In this document: one piece after another, positions 44,635-53,280 of the stretch
Numbering within the stretch: the stretch's first letter is position 1
How the letters are laid out: each line of letters begins with the position of its first letter
Assembly (NCBI GenBank): GCA_001464055.1
Contig: LNET01000130.1
Coordinates: 1 to 61,235, forward strand
DNA from: Burkholderiales bacterium Ga0077543
GTDB taxonomy: Bacteria > Pseudomonadota > Gammaproteobacteria > Burkholderiales > Burkholderiaceae_C
Length of the DNA: 61,235 nucleotides
Direction of reading: 5' to 3'
Notes under the pieces: generated by a model
Told to the model about the DNA's origin: nothing
Databases searched by the model: none
What the model saw: the letters and a program-made list of their open reading frames with translations, nothing else
Translations under genes and position numbers: made by a program

Positions 44635-44641
<7 letters not shown>
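43547..44641 (+). CDS. queA: S-adenosylmethionine:tRNA ribosyltransferase-isomerase
   Basis: 364 residues. It begins MPHPHTLADFDFALPPELIAQHP and carries DLLVFNDTRVIKARL, TAALHFDE, ITLHVGAGTFQPVR and FDFRVVDLMVTNFHLPRSTLMMLV, all QueA hallmarks. It adds the epoxycyclopentane ring in queuosine synthesis. Its last 7 bases overlap tgt, so the two are translationally coupled. Divergent from recG. Confidence 0.97.
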
Positions 44642-45777
<1,136 letters not shown>

Positions 45778-45826
45778 GCGGCCTGGGCATCAGGGGCCGT
45801 CAGCCCGTCACCCTGTCGCGCCCGTT

Positions 45827-46528
45827 TCAGAACGCAAGACGCAGGCCGGCGTTCCAGACGCGGGCCTTGTCGGGTGCCTGCTGGCGGGCATGGGCCAGAT
45901 CGACGAACAGGCGGTCGGGCCAGACGGTGGTGCGCACGCCGAAGTTGACCCAGCGGTCGCCCCGGTCGTCGCCGTACACCTCGACCAACGGCGCCCAGCC
46001 GAGGCCGGCCAGCTGTGCCGGTTGGTGCTCCAGGGCCAGGCCCCAGACCGTGGCTTTGGGGCCGCCGGTGTGGCTGCGCGCATGGCCCAGGTTGGCGTGG
46101 ATGAAGGCATGCCGCACCGGCCAGGTTCCCAGCAGGCGAACTTCGCTGGCCTCGCGTTCCCAGCTTTGCCCGGCTGCGCGGCCCCAGCCCACTGCGCCGG
46201 AAACCGCCAACGACGGTGCGTCGTCGCCAGCACCGGACCACAAGCCGGCCTTGGCCGTCAGCGCCACGCCACGGGCCCGGCCTTCAGGACCGCGGGCCTG
46301 CCCGTAGCCCAGACCGAGCTGGGTCCCGAACCCGACACCACAGGCCAGTGCAGCACCGGTCTCGCCTGTGCGGTCGACGCCCAGGCGCGCGACCGTGCGG
46401 CTTGCTTCGAATTCACAGTCGCCGGACCCGATCACTCCCGTGTCGTCGGTGGCCAGGGGACGCGCGGCCCAGGCCGGCTGCAGACAGACGGCCACCATGG
46501 CGGCGGCTATGGCACGGACAAACGGCAT
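45827..46528 (-). CDS. Exported beta-rich hypothetical protein
   Basis: 233 residues from the ATG at 46528. A signal peptide (VRAIAAAMVAVCLQPAWA) is followed by ARPLATDDTGVIGSGDCEFEA and alternating Gly/aromatic strands, ending in AGLRLAF, which resembles a small outer-membrane beta-barrel with a C-terminal aromatic. Similar proteins are annotated as transporter-like or hypothetical in Burkholderiales. No catalytic motif. It sits between tgt (convergent) and another exported gene. Confidence 0.72.
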   Translation of the reverse strand: MPFVRAIAAAMVAVCLQPAWAARPLATDDTGVIGSGDCEFEASRTVARLGVDRTGETGAALACGVGFGTQLGLGYGQARGPEGRARGVALTAKAGLWSGAGDDAPSLAVSGAVGWGRAAGQSWEREASEVRLLGTWPVRHAFIHANLGHARSHTGGPKATVWGLALEHQPAQLAGLGWAPLVEVYGDDRGDRWVNFGVRTTVWPDRLFVDLAHARQQAPDKARVWNAGLRLAF

Positions 46529-46642
46529 GCCATCCCTGGGGTTAGTGAGGCTATTCCCAGTCTTTCGACCCGCCATGCCGAAACTTGACGCCGCCGACTG
46601 CGCAGGACTTCACCCGCGCTGGCCAGCGGCCGTGCCGGGCGT

Positions 46643-47212
46643 TCAGCCGCCAGCGAATTCCAGCGACGAGTGGTGCACCACGATGCGCAGCTTGCCGGCG
46701 TCGTCCTTGACGAACTTCCAGGTCTTGTCGACGGTGGTGATCTTGCCGTCCGGGCCGGTGATGCGCACCTTGCCCATCGTGGTGGCGCTGTCGCCGGCGA
46801 TGAACACCGCGGCGTTGTCCACCTCGCACTTCTGCCAGCCCTTCAGCGCAAAGCCGGTGTCCTTGGGGAAGGCCGAGTCGCCGCCGACGAAGTAGGCCAG
46901 CGCGCCGGCGCGCGTGGTGCGGAAGGTCTGCGGGTTGGTGGTCAGCGTGGGCTTGAACAGCACAGCGCCCATCTGGTAGCCGTAGGCGGCGTCGATGACA
47001 TTGCCTGCCAGCGCCTTGGCGGCCGGCTGGCCGTCGCGCTTGTGCGTCTGGCTGATGTCCACCAGCGCCTTGCACCAGGTCTGCTGCATGGCCAGCACTT
47101 CGGCTTCGGTGACGGCCTGGTTCACGACGATGCCCTTGGCGGCAACGGGCAGGGACACGGCGAGCGCGGCAGCGGCCAGGGCGGCGGTGGTCAGCAGGTT
47201 CAGCTTCTTCAT
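46643..47212 (-). CDS. Exported NTF2/SnoaL-like hypothetical protein
   Basis: 189 residues from the ATG at 47212, with a GAGGAA Shine-Dalgarno. The signal peptide is MKKLNLLTTAALAAAALAVSL ending in VAAKG in outline. The mature protein is conserved in many marine and freshwater bacteria and is sometimes labelled phosphoribosyl-AMP cyclohydrolase without support; TVDKTWKFVKDDAGKLRIVVHHSS looks like an NTF2/SnoaL-type fold instead. It is divergent from a two-component system with a six-unit 11-bp repeat array between, so it is a likely target of that regulator. Confidence 0.82.
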   Translation of the reverse strand: MKKLNLLTTAALAAAALAVSLPVAAKGIVVNQAVTEAEVLAMQQTWCKALVDISQTHKRDGQPAAKALAGNVIDAAYGYQMGAVLFKPTLTTNPQTFRTTRAGALAYFVGGDSAFPKDTGFALKGWQKCEVDNAAVFIAGDSATTMGKVRITGPDGKITTVDKTWKFVKDDAGKLRIVVHHSSLEFAGG

Positions 47213-47269
47213 GGATTTCCTCGAGGGTGGGTGAAACGAAACGATGAATGCCATTGCAACCCTCGCCCT

Positions 47270-47335
47270 TGAACCCGCGCTGAAGGCTGGATGAGCAGGC
47301 GCTGAGCGTTAAATGAACAACAGATGAAAGCCCGC
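47270..47335. repeat. Six in-register 11-bp direct repeats (TGAR-N7)
   Basis: Units: tgaacccgcgc, tgaaggctgga, tgagcaggcgc, tgagcgttaaa, tgaacaacaga, tgaaagcccgc. Each is exactly 11 bases and begins TGAA or TGAG. Helically phased 11-bp half-sites are typical of OmpR/PhoB-family binding arrays. The array lies between an exported-protein gene and a histidine kinase/OmpR-type regulator operon, ending 20 bases before a CACAAT -10-like element. Confidence 0.8.
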
Positions 47336-47355
47336 CCGCCGCCGAAGCGGCCTCG

Positions 47356-47361
47356 CACAAT
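47356..47361 (+). promoter_or_regulatory. -10-like hexamer of the two-component operon
   Basis: CACAAT, six bases before the ATG at 47368. The last repeat unit of the 47270-47335 array would overlap the -35 position, as at class II activated promoters. Implies a leaderless kinase mRNA. Confidence 0.5.
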
Positions 47362-47367
47362 CAGGGC

Positions 47368-48975
47368 ATGTTCCGACGCCGTCTCACGCTTGCCCTGTCG
47401 CTGCTGGCGGCCGCCGCCGTGCTGCAGGGCCTGGCCGCTGCCGCCGCATTGGGCGTGGCCCAGAAGCAGGTCGAGCGCGGGCGCGTGGCCAGCGACATCC
47501 AGCTCGGCTTCACCGACCTGTCGGCCACCAAGCAGCGCCTGCGCACCTGGGTGGCCCAGCACCAGCAGGGCGCAGGCGCCAGCCCGGCCCTGCGCGAACA
47601 GCTGCAGACGCAGATGCGGCAGCAGGTGCAGCAGCTGCAACTGCTGTCGGCGGAACTGCTGCGGCTGGACGACAGCCCGGCCTCGCGCCAGGAACACCTG
47701 CAGCGCGAAGACGCGTTGAGCGTCCTGGCACAGAGCCTGGTCGCCCTGGAAACCACGGTCGACAACGCCCAGCCACTGCGGCCCGGAGCCGATGCCGGCC
47801 AGGCCTGGGAGGCCCTCTCGTATGTGTTCGACCGCGCCCAGGACCGCGACCTGCGCGCCTTGCTGGCCGACAGCAGCCGCCGCGAAGCCGCGGCCGTGAC
47901 CCGCGAACGCGCCGCCGCCGACACCGCCCTGGCCCGCATGCGCGCGCTGTGGCTGGGCACGGCCAGCACGCTGGCACTGGCGGCGCTGGGGGCCGCCCTG
48001 TACTTCGCGCGCGCGCTGCGGCGGCCGCTGGACCTGCTGAGCCGGGGCGCGCTGGCCCTGCAGCAGGGCCAGTTGCAGCACCGCATCCCGGAACAGGGCA
48101 CCAGCGAGTTCACCTCGGTCGCGCGCAGCATGAACGTGATGGCCACCGAACTGGAGCAGCACCGCCAGGGTGAAGCCCGGCTGCGTCAACGGCTGGAAAC
48201 CCAGGTCGACGAGCGCACCGCCGAACTGACCCAGGCCCTGCAGGCCCTGCAGCAGGCCGAGGCTCGCAGGCGCCAGTTCTTTGCCGACATCAGCCACGAA
48301 TTGCGCACCCCCACCACCGCCATACGCGGCGAGGCCGAGGTCACGCTGCGCGGTGCCGACCGGCCGGTCGAGGACTACCGGGCTGCGCTGTCGCGCATCG
48401 TCGACACCTCGCGCCAGCTGGGCAGCGTCATCGACGACCTGCTGGCCATGGCGCGCAGCGACATCGACGCCTTGTCGCTGGTGCGGCGCCCGCTGGACCT
48501 GGCCCAGCCCTTCGCCGAAGCCGTGGCCCAGGCGCAGGCGCTGGCCCAGGCCCGCGGGGTGGTGCTGCAGGCCGACGAACCCGCGCGCGGGCTGAGCGCG
48601 GTGCTGGGCGACGCGCAGCGCCTGCGCCAGCTGCTGCTGGTGCTGCTGGACAACGCCATCCGCTACAGCCAGCCCGGCGCCGCCGTCAGCGCGCGCCTGC
48701 TGGCCTACGCCGACGACTGGTGCGTGGAAGTGCAGGACCAGGGCATCGGCATCCCGCCGCACGAATTGCCCCAGGTCTTCGAGCGCCACTTCCGCGGCAG
48801 CACGGCGCGGCGCCACCGGCCTGACGGCAGCGGCCTGGGCCTGCCCATCGCGCGGGCGCTGGCCCAGGCCCACGGTGGCCGCATCCACCTGTTCAGCCCC
48901 CCGGGCCAGGGCACGCTGGCGCGGCTGGTGCTGCCCGCTGCACCGGTGGCCAGCCTGGCGGCGGTCGCGGCATGA
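47368..48975 (+). CDS. Membrane sensor histidine kinase
   Basis: 535 residues. One transmembrane helix near 10-30 and another near 190-215 bracket a periplasmic helical sensor of about 160 residues, followed by a HAMP domain (LRRPLDLLSRGALALQQG). The HisKA box is DISHELRTPTTAIRG (phospho-His310), then the N box LLDNAIRYSQ, G1 DQGIGIPPHELPQVFERHFRG and G2 GSGLGLPIARAL. It autophosphorylates and passes phosphate to the downstream regulator, whose ATG overlaps its stop. The signal is unknown. Confidence 0.94.
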   Translation: MFRRRLTLALSLLAAAAVLQGLAAAAALGVAQKQVERGRVASDIQLGFTDLSATKQRLRTWVAQHQQGAGASPALREQLQTQMRQQVQQLQLLSAELLRLDDSPASRQEHLQREDALSVLAQSLVALETTVDNAQPLRPGADAGQAWEALSYVFDRAQDRDLRALLADSSRREAAAVTRERAAADTALARMRALWLGTASTLALAALGAALYFARALRRPLDLLSRGALALQQGQLQHRIPEQGTSEFTSVARSMNVMATELEQHRQGEARLRQRLETQVDERTAELTQALQALQQAEARRRQFFADISHELRTPTTAIRGEAEVTLRGADRPVEDYRAALSRIVDTSRQLGSVIDDLLAMARSDIDALSLVRRPLDLAQPFAEAVAQAQALAQARGVVLQADEPARGLSAVLGDAQRLRQLLLVLLDNAIRYSQPGAAVSARLLAYADDWCVEVQDQGIGIPPHELPQVFERHFRGSTARRHRPDGSGLGLPIARALAQAHGGRIHLFSPPGQGTLARLVLPAAPVASLAAVAA

Positions 48976-49685
48976 ACATCCTCATCGTCGAGGACGACGA
49001 ACGCATCGCCGGCTTCCTGCTGCGCGGCCTGCGCGCCGAAGGCCACCGCGTCCAGCACGCGGCCGACGGCCCTTCGGGCCTGGCCCTGGCCCAGGACGCC
49101 GCCCGTGCCGCCACCGAAGGCGACGAGCCGACGCTGATCGTGCTGGACCTGATGCTGCCCGGCCTGAGCGGCCTGGAAATCTGCCAGACGCTGCGCGCCG
49201 CGCGCGTGCCGCTGCCCATCCTGATGCTCACCGCCCAGGCCGCGCTGGAAGACCGCGTGGCCGGCCTGCGCCTGGGCGCCGACGACTACCTGTGCAAGCC
49301 GTTCGAATTCGAGGAACTGCTGGCACGCCTGGAAGCCCTGGCCCGGCGCGGGCGCGAACCGCTGGCCCGCAGCCCGCGCCTGGTGGTGGGCGACCTGGTG
49401 CTGGACCGCGAACGCATGCAGGCCCGCCGCGGCGAGCAGACCCTGGCGCTGACGGCCAAGGAACTGGCGCTGCTGGAACTGCTGATGGCCACCCCCGGCC
49501 GGCTGTTCAGCCGCGAACGCATCCTGGCCAACGTCTGGGGTGCCAGCGAAGATCCGCTGACCAACATCGTCGACGTCTACATCAAGCGCCTGCGCGCGAA
49601 GATCGACATCGCAGGCGCACCCGAGCTCATCCACACCGTGCGCGGCCTGGGCTACCGGCTGGAAGCGCCCGGCAACGCCGACTGA
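48972..49685 (+). CDS. OmpR-family response regulator
   Basis: 237 residues. Receiver acids are Asp8, Asp9 and the phosphoacceptor Asp59 (LIVLDLMLPG), with the conserved KPFEFEELLARL. The C-terminal winged helix contains LTAKELALLELLMATPGRLFSRERIL and VDVYIKRLRAKID. It overlaps the kinase by ATGA. The 11-bp repeat array upstream of the operon and of the divergent exported gene is its most likely binding site. Confidence 0.95.
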   Translation: MNILIVEDDERIAGFLLRGLRAEGHRVQHAADGPSGLALAQDAARAATEGDEPTLIVLDLMLPGLSGLEICQTLRAARVPLPILMLTAQAALEDRVAGLRLGADDYLCKPFEFEELLARLEALARRGREPLARSPRLVVGDLVLDRERMQARRGEQTLALTAKELALLELLMATPGRLFSRERILANVWGASEDPLTNIVDVYIKRLRAKIDIAGAPELIHTVRGLGYRLEAPGNAD

Positions 49686-49701
49686 ACCCGCCGGCGGCCG
49701 T

Positions 49702-50394
49702 TCACCAGAACTGCCAGTTGCCGGTCGTCACCACCCAGATGCCGAGCACGCCGTTCGTCACCGCATGCGCGATCACCGCCACCCACAGCTTGCCGGTGCG
49801 GATGTAGACCCAGGCATAGGCCAACCCGGCCACGATGGCCGCCAGCCACAGCGTGTGCGCCAGCACGAAGACGAAGGTGCTGAGGACCACCGCCTTCAGC
49901 CCCACGTGCATGGGCTGCACGCCTTCGAATGCCGGAGCCTGCAGCCAGCGCATCAGGAAACTGCGCCAGAACAGCTCTTCCATCACCGGCACCAGTAACG
50001 CCGCACCGACCCAGCGCGTGATGATCAGCGGCCAGTGCAGGTCGCCCACGGTGTTCAGCGGGACATAGGGCTCGGTGCTGCCCCCGGCGGTGAGGGTCAT
50101 CCACGGCGCGTCGAGGTTGATCCACAGCACGAACACCAGCAAGCCCACGGCCACGGCCAGGGCCGTTTCGCGCAGGTTGGGCAGGTTCTGCCGCGTGATT
50201 TCGCCGTATTCGCGCCACCACCAGGCCAGCAGCGCCGCCGTGGCCAGCACCTGCGCGCCATAGAGCCAGCGCACGTCGAAGCCCCAGGAACCGTCGCTGG
50301 GTGCGGCGCCGCGCAGCGCCAGGAAGGCCATGAACACCGCGAAAGGCGCCACGCGCACGAAGGCCGAGCGGCGGAATCCGAAGATCGTCTGCAT
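49702..50394 (-). CDS. CPBP/CAAX-type membrane protease, exosortase-associated family
   Basis: 230 residues, mostly transmembrane helices. The glutamic protease motif VPVMEELFWRSFLMRWL and the later VLAHTLWLA and AHAVTNGVLGIWV are characteristic. The pattern VLWINLDAPWM and the ending TGNWQFW match the CAAX prenyl protease-related family that accompanies exosortase/PEP-CTERM loci in betaproteobacteria. No exosortase gene is in the window. It starts 2 bases after the rlmJ stop, so the two are cotranscribed. Confidence 0.88.
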   Translation of the reverse strand: MQTIFGFRRSAFVRVAPFAVFMAFLALRGAAPSDGSWGFDVRWLYGAQVLATAALLAWWWREYGEITRQNLPNLRETALAVAVGLLVFVLWINLDAPWMTLTAGGSTEPYVPLNTVGDLHWPLIITRWVGAALLVPVMEELFWRSFLMRWLQAPAFEGVQPMHVGLKAVVLSTFVFVLAHTLWLAAIVAGLAYAWVYIRTGKLWVAVIAHAVTNGVLGIWVVTTGNWQFW

Positions 50395-50396
50395 CG

Positions 50397-51245
50397 TCAG
50401 GCCGCCTCGACCATGCCATGGGCGCCGTCGAACTGTGCCAGCGCCTGCGCCAACCAGGCCACCGCCGGGCGCAGTTCGCCCACCAGGGTGTGCGGCGGGT
50501 TGGCGATGAACACGCTGCTGCCCAGCATGCCGAAGCCGCGTTCGTCGGCCTGCGCCACCGTCAGGCGCGCATGCAGCCAGCCCTTCTTGCCCAGCTTCTC
50601 GGCGCTGGCCTTCAGCCGCTGCGGCAGCTGCGCGGCTTCCAGCAGCTGCAGCTGCGGCAGCCAGACGATGACCACGCCCTCGGCGAAGCGCTCCAGCGCC
50701 TCGCGCAGCGCGGCCAGGGTGCGGGCGTAGTCGGTCTTGATCTCGTAGCTGGGGTCGATGAGCACGACACCCCGGCGCGTGGTCGGCGGCAGGTGGCCCT
50801 TCAGCGCCGCGAAGCCGTCGGTCATGGCCACCTCGACGCCGGGCTGCTCGCCCAGGTAGCTGGCCAGGATCTTGTGGTCGGTGGGATGCATCTCGTGCAG
50901 GCGGAGCTGGTCCTGTGGGCGCATCAGCATGTGGGTGAGCGCGGGGGAGCCGGGGTACTGCGCCAGGGTCTTGCCGCCATTGAACTGCCGCACCTGCGCC
51001 ACCAGGTCGGCCACCGGCGCGGGCAGGTCCTGGCGGTCCCACAGGCGGCCGATGCCCTGTTCGAATTCGGCCCGCTTGTTGGCGTATTCGCCCTGCAGCG
51101 AATAGCCGCCGGCACCGGCGTGCGTGTCCACCAGGCGCCAGCCCTTGTCCTTCAGGTTCATATAGCGCAGCACCGCGACGAGCGCGGTGTGCTTCAGGAC
51201 GTCGGCGTGATTGCCGGCGTGAAAGGCGTGGCGGTAGGCGAGCAT
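50397..51245 (-). CDS. rlmJ: 23S rRNA (adenine(2030)-N6)-methyltransferase
   Basis: 282 residues. LAYRHAFHAGNHADVLKH opens the RlmJ family; VDTHAGAGGYSL is the SAM-binding motif and GVVLIDPSYE the catalytic DPPY-type motif (here DPSY). It methylates A2030 of 23S rRNA. The upstream promoter is not evident. It is followed directly by the CAAX-type gene. Confidence 0.95.
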   Translation of the reverse strand: MLAYRHAFHAGNHADVLKHTALVAVLRYMNLKDKGWRLVDTHAGAGGYSLQGEYANKRAEFEQGIGRLWDRQDLPAPVADLVAQVRQFNGGKTLAQYPGSPALTHMLMRPQDQLRLHEMHPTDHKILASYLGEQPGVEVAMTDGFAALKGHLPPTTRRGVVLIDPSYEIKTDYARTLAALREALERFAEGVVIVWLPQLQLLEAAQLPQRLKASAEKLGKKGWLHARLTVAQADERGFGMLGSSVFIANPPHTLVGELRPAVAWLAQALAQFDGAHGMVEAA

Positions 51246-51303
51246 CGTGCGATGGTGCCATGCCCGGCGGCGGGGGCGGGCTTTTGCACCCCCAGGCGTG
51301 GGG

Positions 51304-51900
51304 TCAGGCCCGGGCCCGGCTCTTGAACAGGTCGCGCAGGTTCACCTCACGCGGGCCGGGCTGCAGCACCACGCTGTCGCCGGCGCAGACCACGCCGGGC
51401 AGGATCACGCCGAGATAACTGCCGCAGTAGCCCGACTGCACCATCATCTTGCTGGCATGCCTGAACCCCAGGGCCGCGTCGAACTTGAAGCACGGAAAAC
51501 GCGGCTCGCTCACCGCCAGCACACAGCCTGGCGCGTCGGCACTGCCGCCGATGAACAGCTGGTCGCCCACCCACAGCCTGTCCTCGGTGATGCCCGCGAG
51601 CGTCAGGTTCTCGCCCATCAGCCCGGGCGGCACCGGGTCGTCCCACAAGCCCACCTGGGCCTGGGCACGCACCGTGCGCCAGAACGGCAAGTGCTCGCTG
51701 GGGTAGGCGTAGACGGCCTTGCTCAAGCCGCCGTGCACCGACAGGTCGGCCTGCTCGTCGCCTTCCAGCCCCATGCGCCGCACCGCCACGGCGCCGGCCA
51801 CCGGGCGCTTGCCGATGGCGCTGCGCACACGCCGGCCGTTGATGAGCACCTCGCTGACGAGCGCGCGGTTGACGGACAGGATCTGGATGGGTTGGGGCAT
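51304..51900 (-). CDS. MOSC domain protein (YiiM-like)
   Basis: 198 residues. GLEGDEQADLSVHGGLSKAVYAYP and SEPRFPCFKFD with AGDSVVL follow the MOSC/YiiM pattern, including the conserved Cys in FPCFK that binds molybdenum cofactor or sulfide-bound groups. YiiM relatives reduce N-hydroxylated compounds. The stop of the next gene (mnmE) is upstream on the same strand and the spacing is 12 bases. Confidence 0.9.
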   Translation of the reverse strand: MPQPIQILSVNRALVSEVLINGRRVRSAIGKRPVAGAVAVRRMGLEGDEQADLSVHGGLSKAVYAYPSEHLPFWRTVRAQAQVGLWDDPVPPGLMGENLTLAGITEDRLWVGDQLFIGGSADAPGCVLAVSEPRFPCFKFDAALGFRHASKMMVQSGYCGSYLGVILPGVVCAGDSVVLQPGPREVNLRDLFKSRARA

Positions 51901-51912
51901 GTCGAAGGGATG

Positions 51913-53280
51913 CTACTTGCCGATGCAGAACCGGCTGAAGATCTCGCCCAGCAGGTCTTCGTTCGAGAACGCCCCGGTGATCTCGCCCAGGGCCTGGTGC
52001 GCCAGCCGCAGTTCCTCGGCCAGCAGGTCGAGCGCGGCGTCGCGCTGCTGTGCGTGCACCTGCGCCGCCTGCACATGCGCCAGCGTGCGTTGCAGCGCCT
52101 GCACGTGGCGTGCGCGGGCCGTGAACAGGCCTTCGGTCGAGGCCTGCCAGCCGGCCTGCTGCAGCAGGCGCTGGCGCAGCGCCTCCAGGCCCTGGCCGGT
52201 GCGGGCCGAAAGCATCAGGCCGCCCGCCGGCAGGTCATCGGCCGGGGCCAGGTCGGCCTTGTTGTAGACGTCGAGCACGGCCACACCCGCTGGCAGGCGC
52301 GCGGCAATGGCGGCTTCGCCGGCTTCGTAGGCCGCATCGCCGCGCCGAGCCAGGTCGTGCAGGAAGACCACGGCGTCAGCGCTGTCGATCGACTGCCAGC
52401 TGCGCTGGATGCCGATGCGTTCAACCTCGTCGGCCGCGGCCAGGTCGTCGCGCAGCCCGGCGGTGTCGACGATGTGCAGCGGCACGCCTTCGATCTGCAG
52501 GGTTTCGGTAACGCGGTCGCGGGTGGTGCCGGCGATCGGCGTGACGATGGCCAGTTCGGCCCCGGCCAGCGCATTCAGCAGCGAGCTCTTGCCCACGTTG
52601 GGCTGCCCGGCCAGCACCACGCGCAAGCCTTCGCGCAGCAGCGCGCCCTGGCGTGTGCGGGCCAGGGCCCCGGTGACGCTGGCCTCGATGCCGTCGAGCT
52701 GTTCGCGGGCGCGGGCTTTTTCCAGGAAGTCGATCTCTTCTTCCGGGAAGTCCAGCGTGGCTTCCACCAGCATGCGCAGCCGCACCACGCGTTCGGCCAG
52801 CGCGTCGATCTGCTGCGAAAACGCGCCCGACAGCGAGCGCGCCGCCGAACGTGCGGCGGCTTCGGTGCTGGCATCGATCAGGTCGGCCACCGCTTCGGCC
52901 TGGGCCAGGTCGATCTTGTCGTTCAGGAAGGCGCGCTCGGTGAACTCGCCGGGTGCTGCCAGCCGCAGCCCGGGCTGGGCCTGCAGGCAGCGCGCCAGCA
53001 GCAGCTGCAGCAGCACCGGCCCGCCATGGGCCTGCAGTTCCAGCACGTCTTCGCCGGTGTAGGAATGCGGCGCCGGGAAGTGGATGGCCAGGCCGCGGTC
53101 GAGCATCTGCCCTTCGCTGCCGACAAAAGGCAGCAGGGTGGCCACGCGGGGCTGCAGCGCGCGGCCGCAGACCGCGGCGATCAGCACCGACAGGTCGGCG
53201 CCCGAAGCGCGCACGATGCCCACGGCCCCACGCCCCGGCGCGCTGGCAATGGCCACGATGGCGTCACGCTGCAGCTTCAC
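51913..53280 (-). CDS. mnmE: tRNA uridine-5-carboxymethylaminomethyl GTPase MnmE
   Basis: 455 residues from a GTG at 53280. The N-terminal formyl-THF domain begins RDAIVAIASAPGRGAVGIVRASG. The G domain has GQPNVGKSSLLNAL (G1), GTTRDRV (G2) and DTAGLRDD (G3), and the C terminus is FCIGK. With MnmG it modifies wobble U34 in tRNAs. The start GTG overlaps the symporter stop (GTGA), implying coupling. It lies close to yidC, as in most origin regions, with a symporter inserted between. Confidence 0.96.
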   Translation of the reverse strand: MKLQRDAIVAIASAPGRGAVGIVRASGADLSVLIAAVCGRALQPRVATLLPFVGSEGQMLDRGLAIHFPAPHSYTGEDVLELQAHGGPVLLQLLLARCLQAQPGLRLAAPGEFTERAFLNDKIDLAQAEAVADLIDASTEAAARSAARSLSGAFSQQIDALAERVVRLRMLVEATLDFPEEEIDFLEKARAREQLDGIEASVTGALARTRQGALLREGLRVVLAGQPNVGKSSLLNALAGAELAIVTPIAGTTRDRVTETLQIEGVPLHIVDTAGLRDDLAAADEVERIGIQRSWQSIDSADAVVFLHDLARRGDAAYEAGEAAIAARLPAGVAVLDVYNKADLAPADDLPAGGLMLSARTGQGLEALRQRLLQQAGWQASTEGLFTARARHVQALQRTLAHVQAAQVHAQQRDAALDLLAEELRLAHQALGEITGAFSNEDLLGEIFSRFCIGK

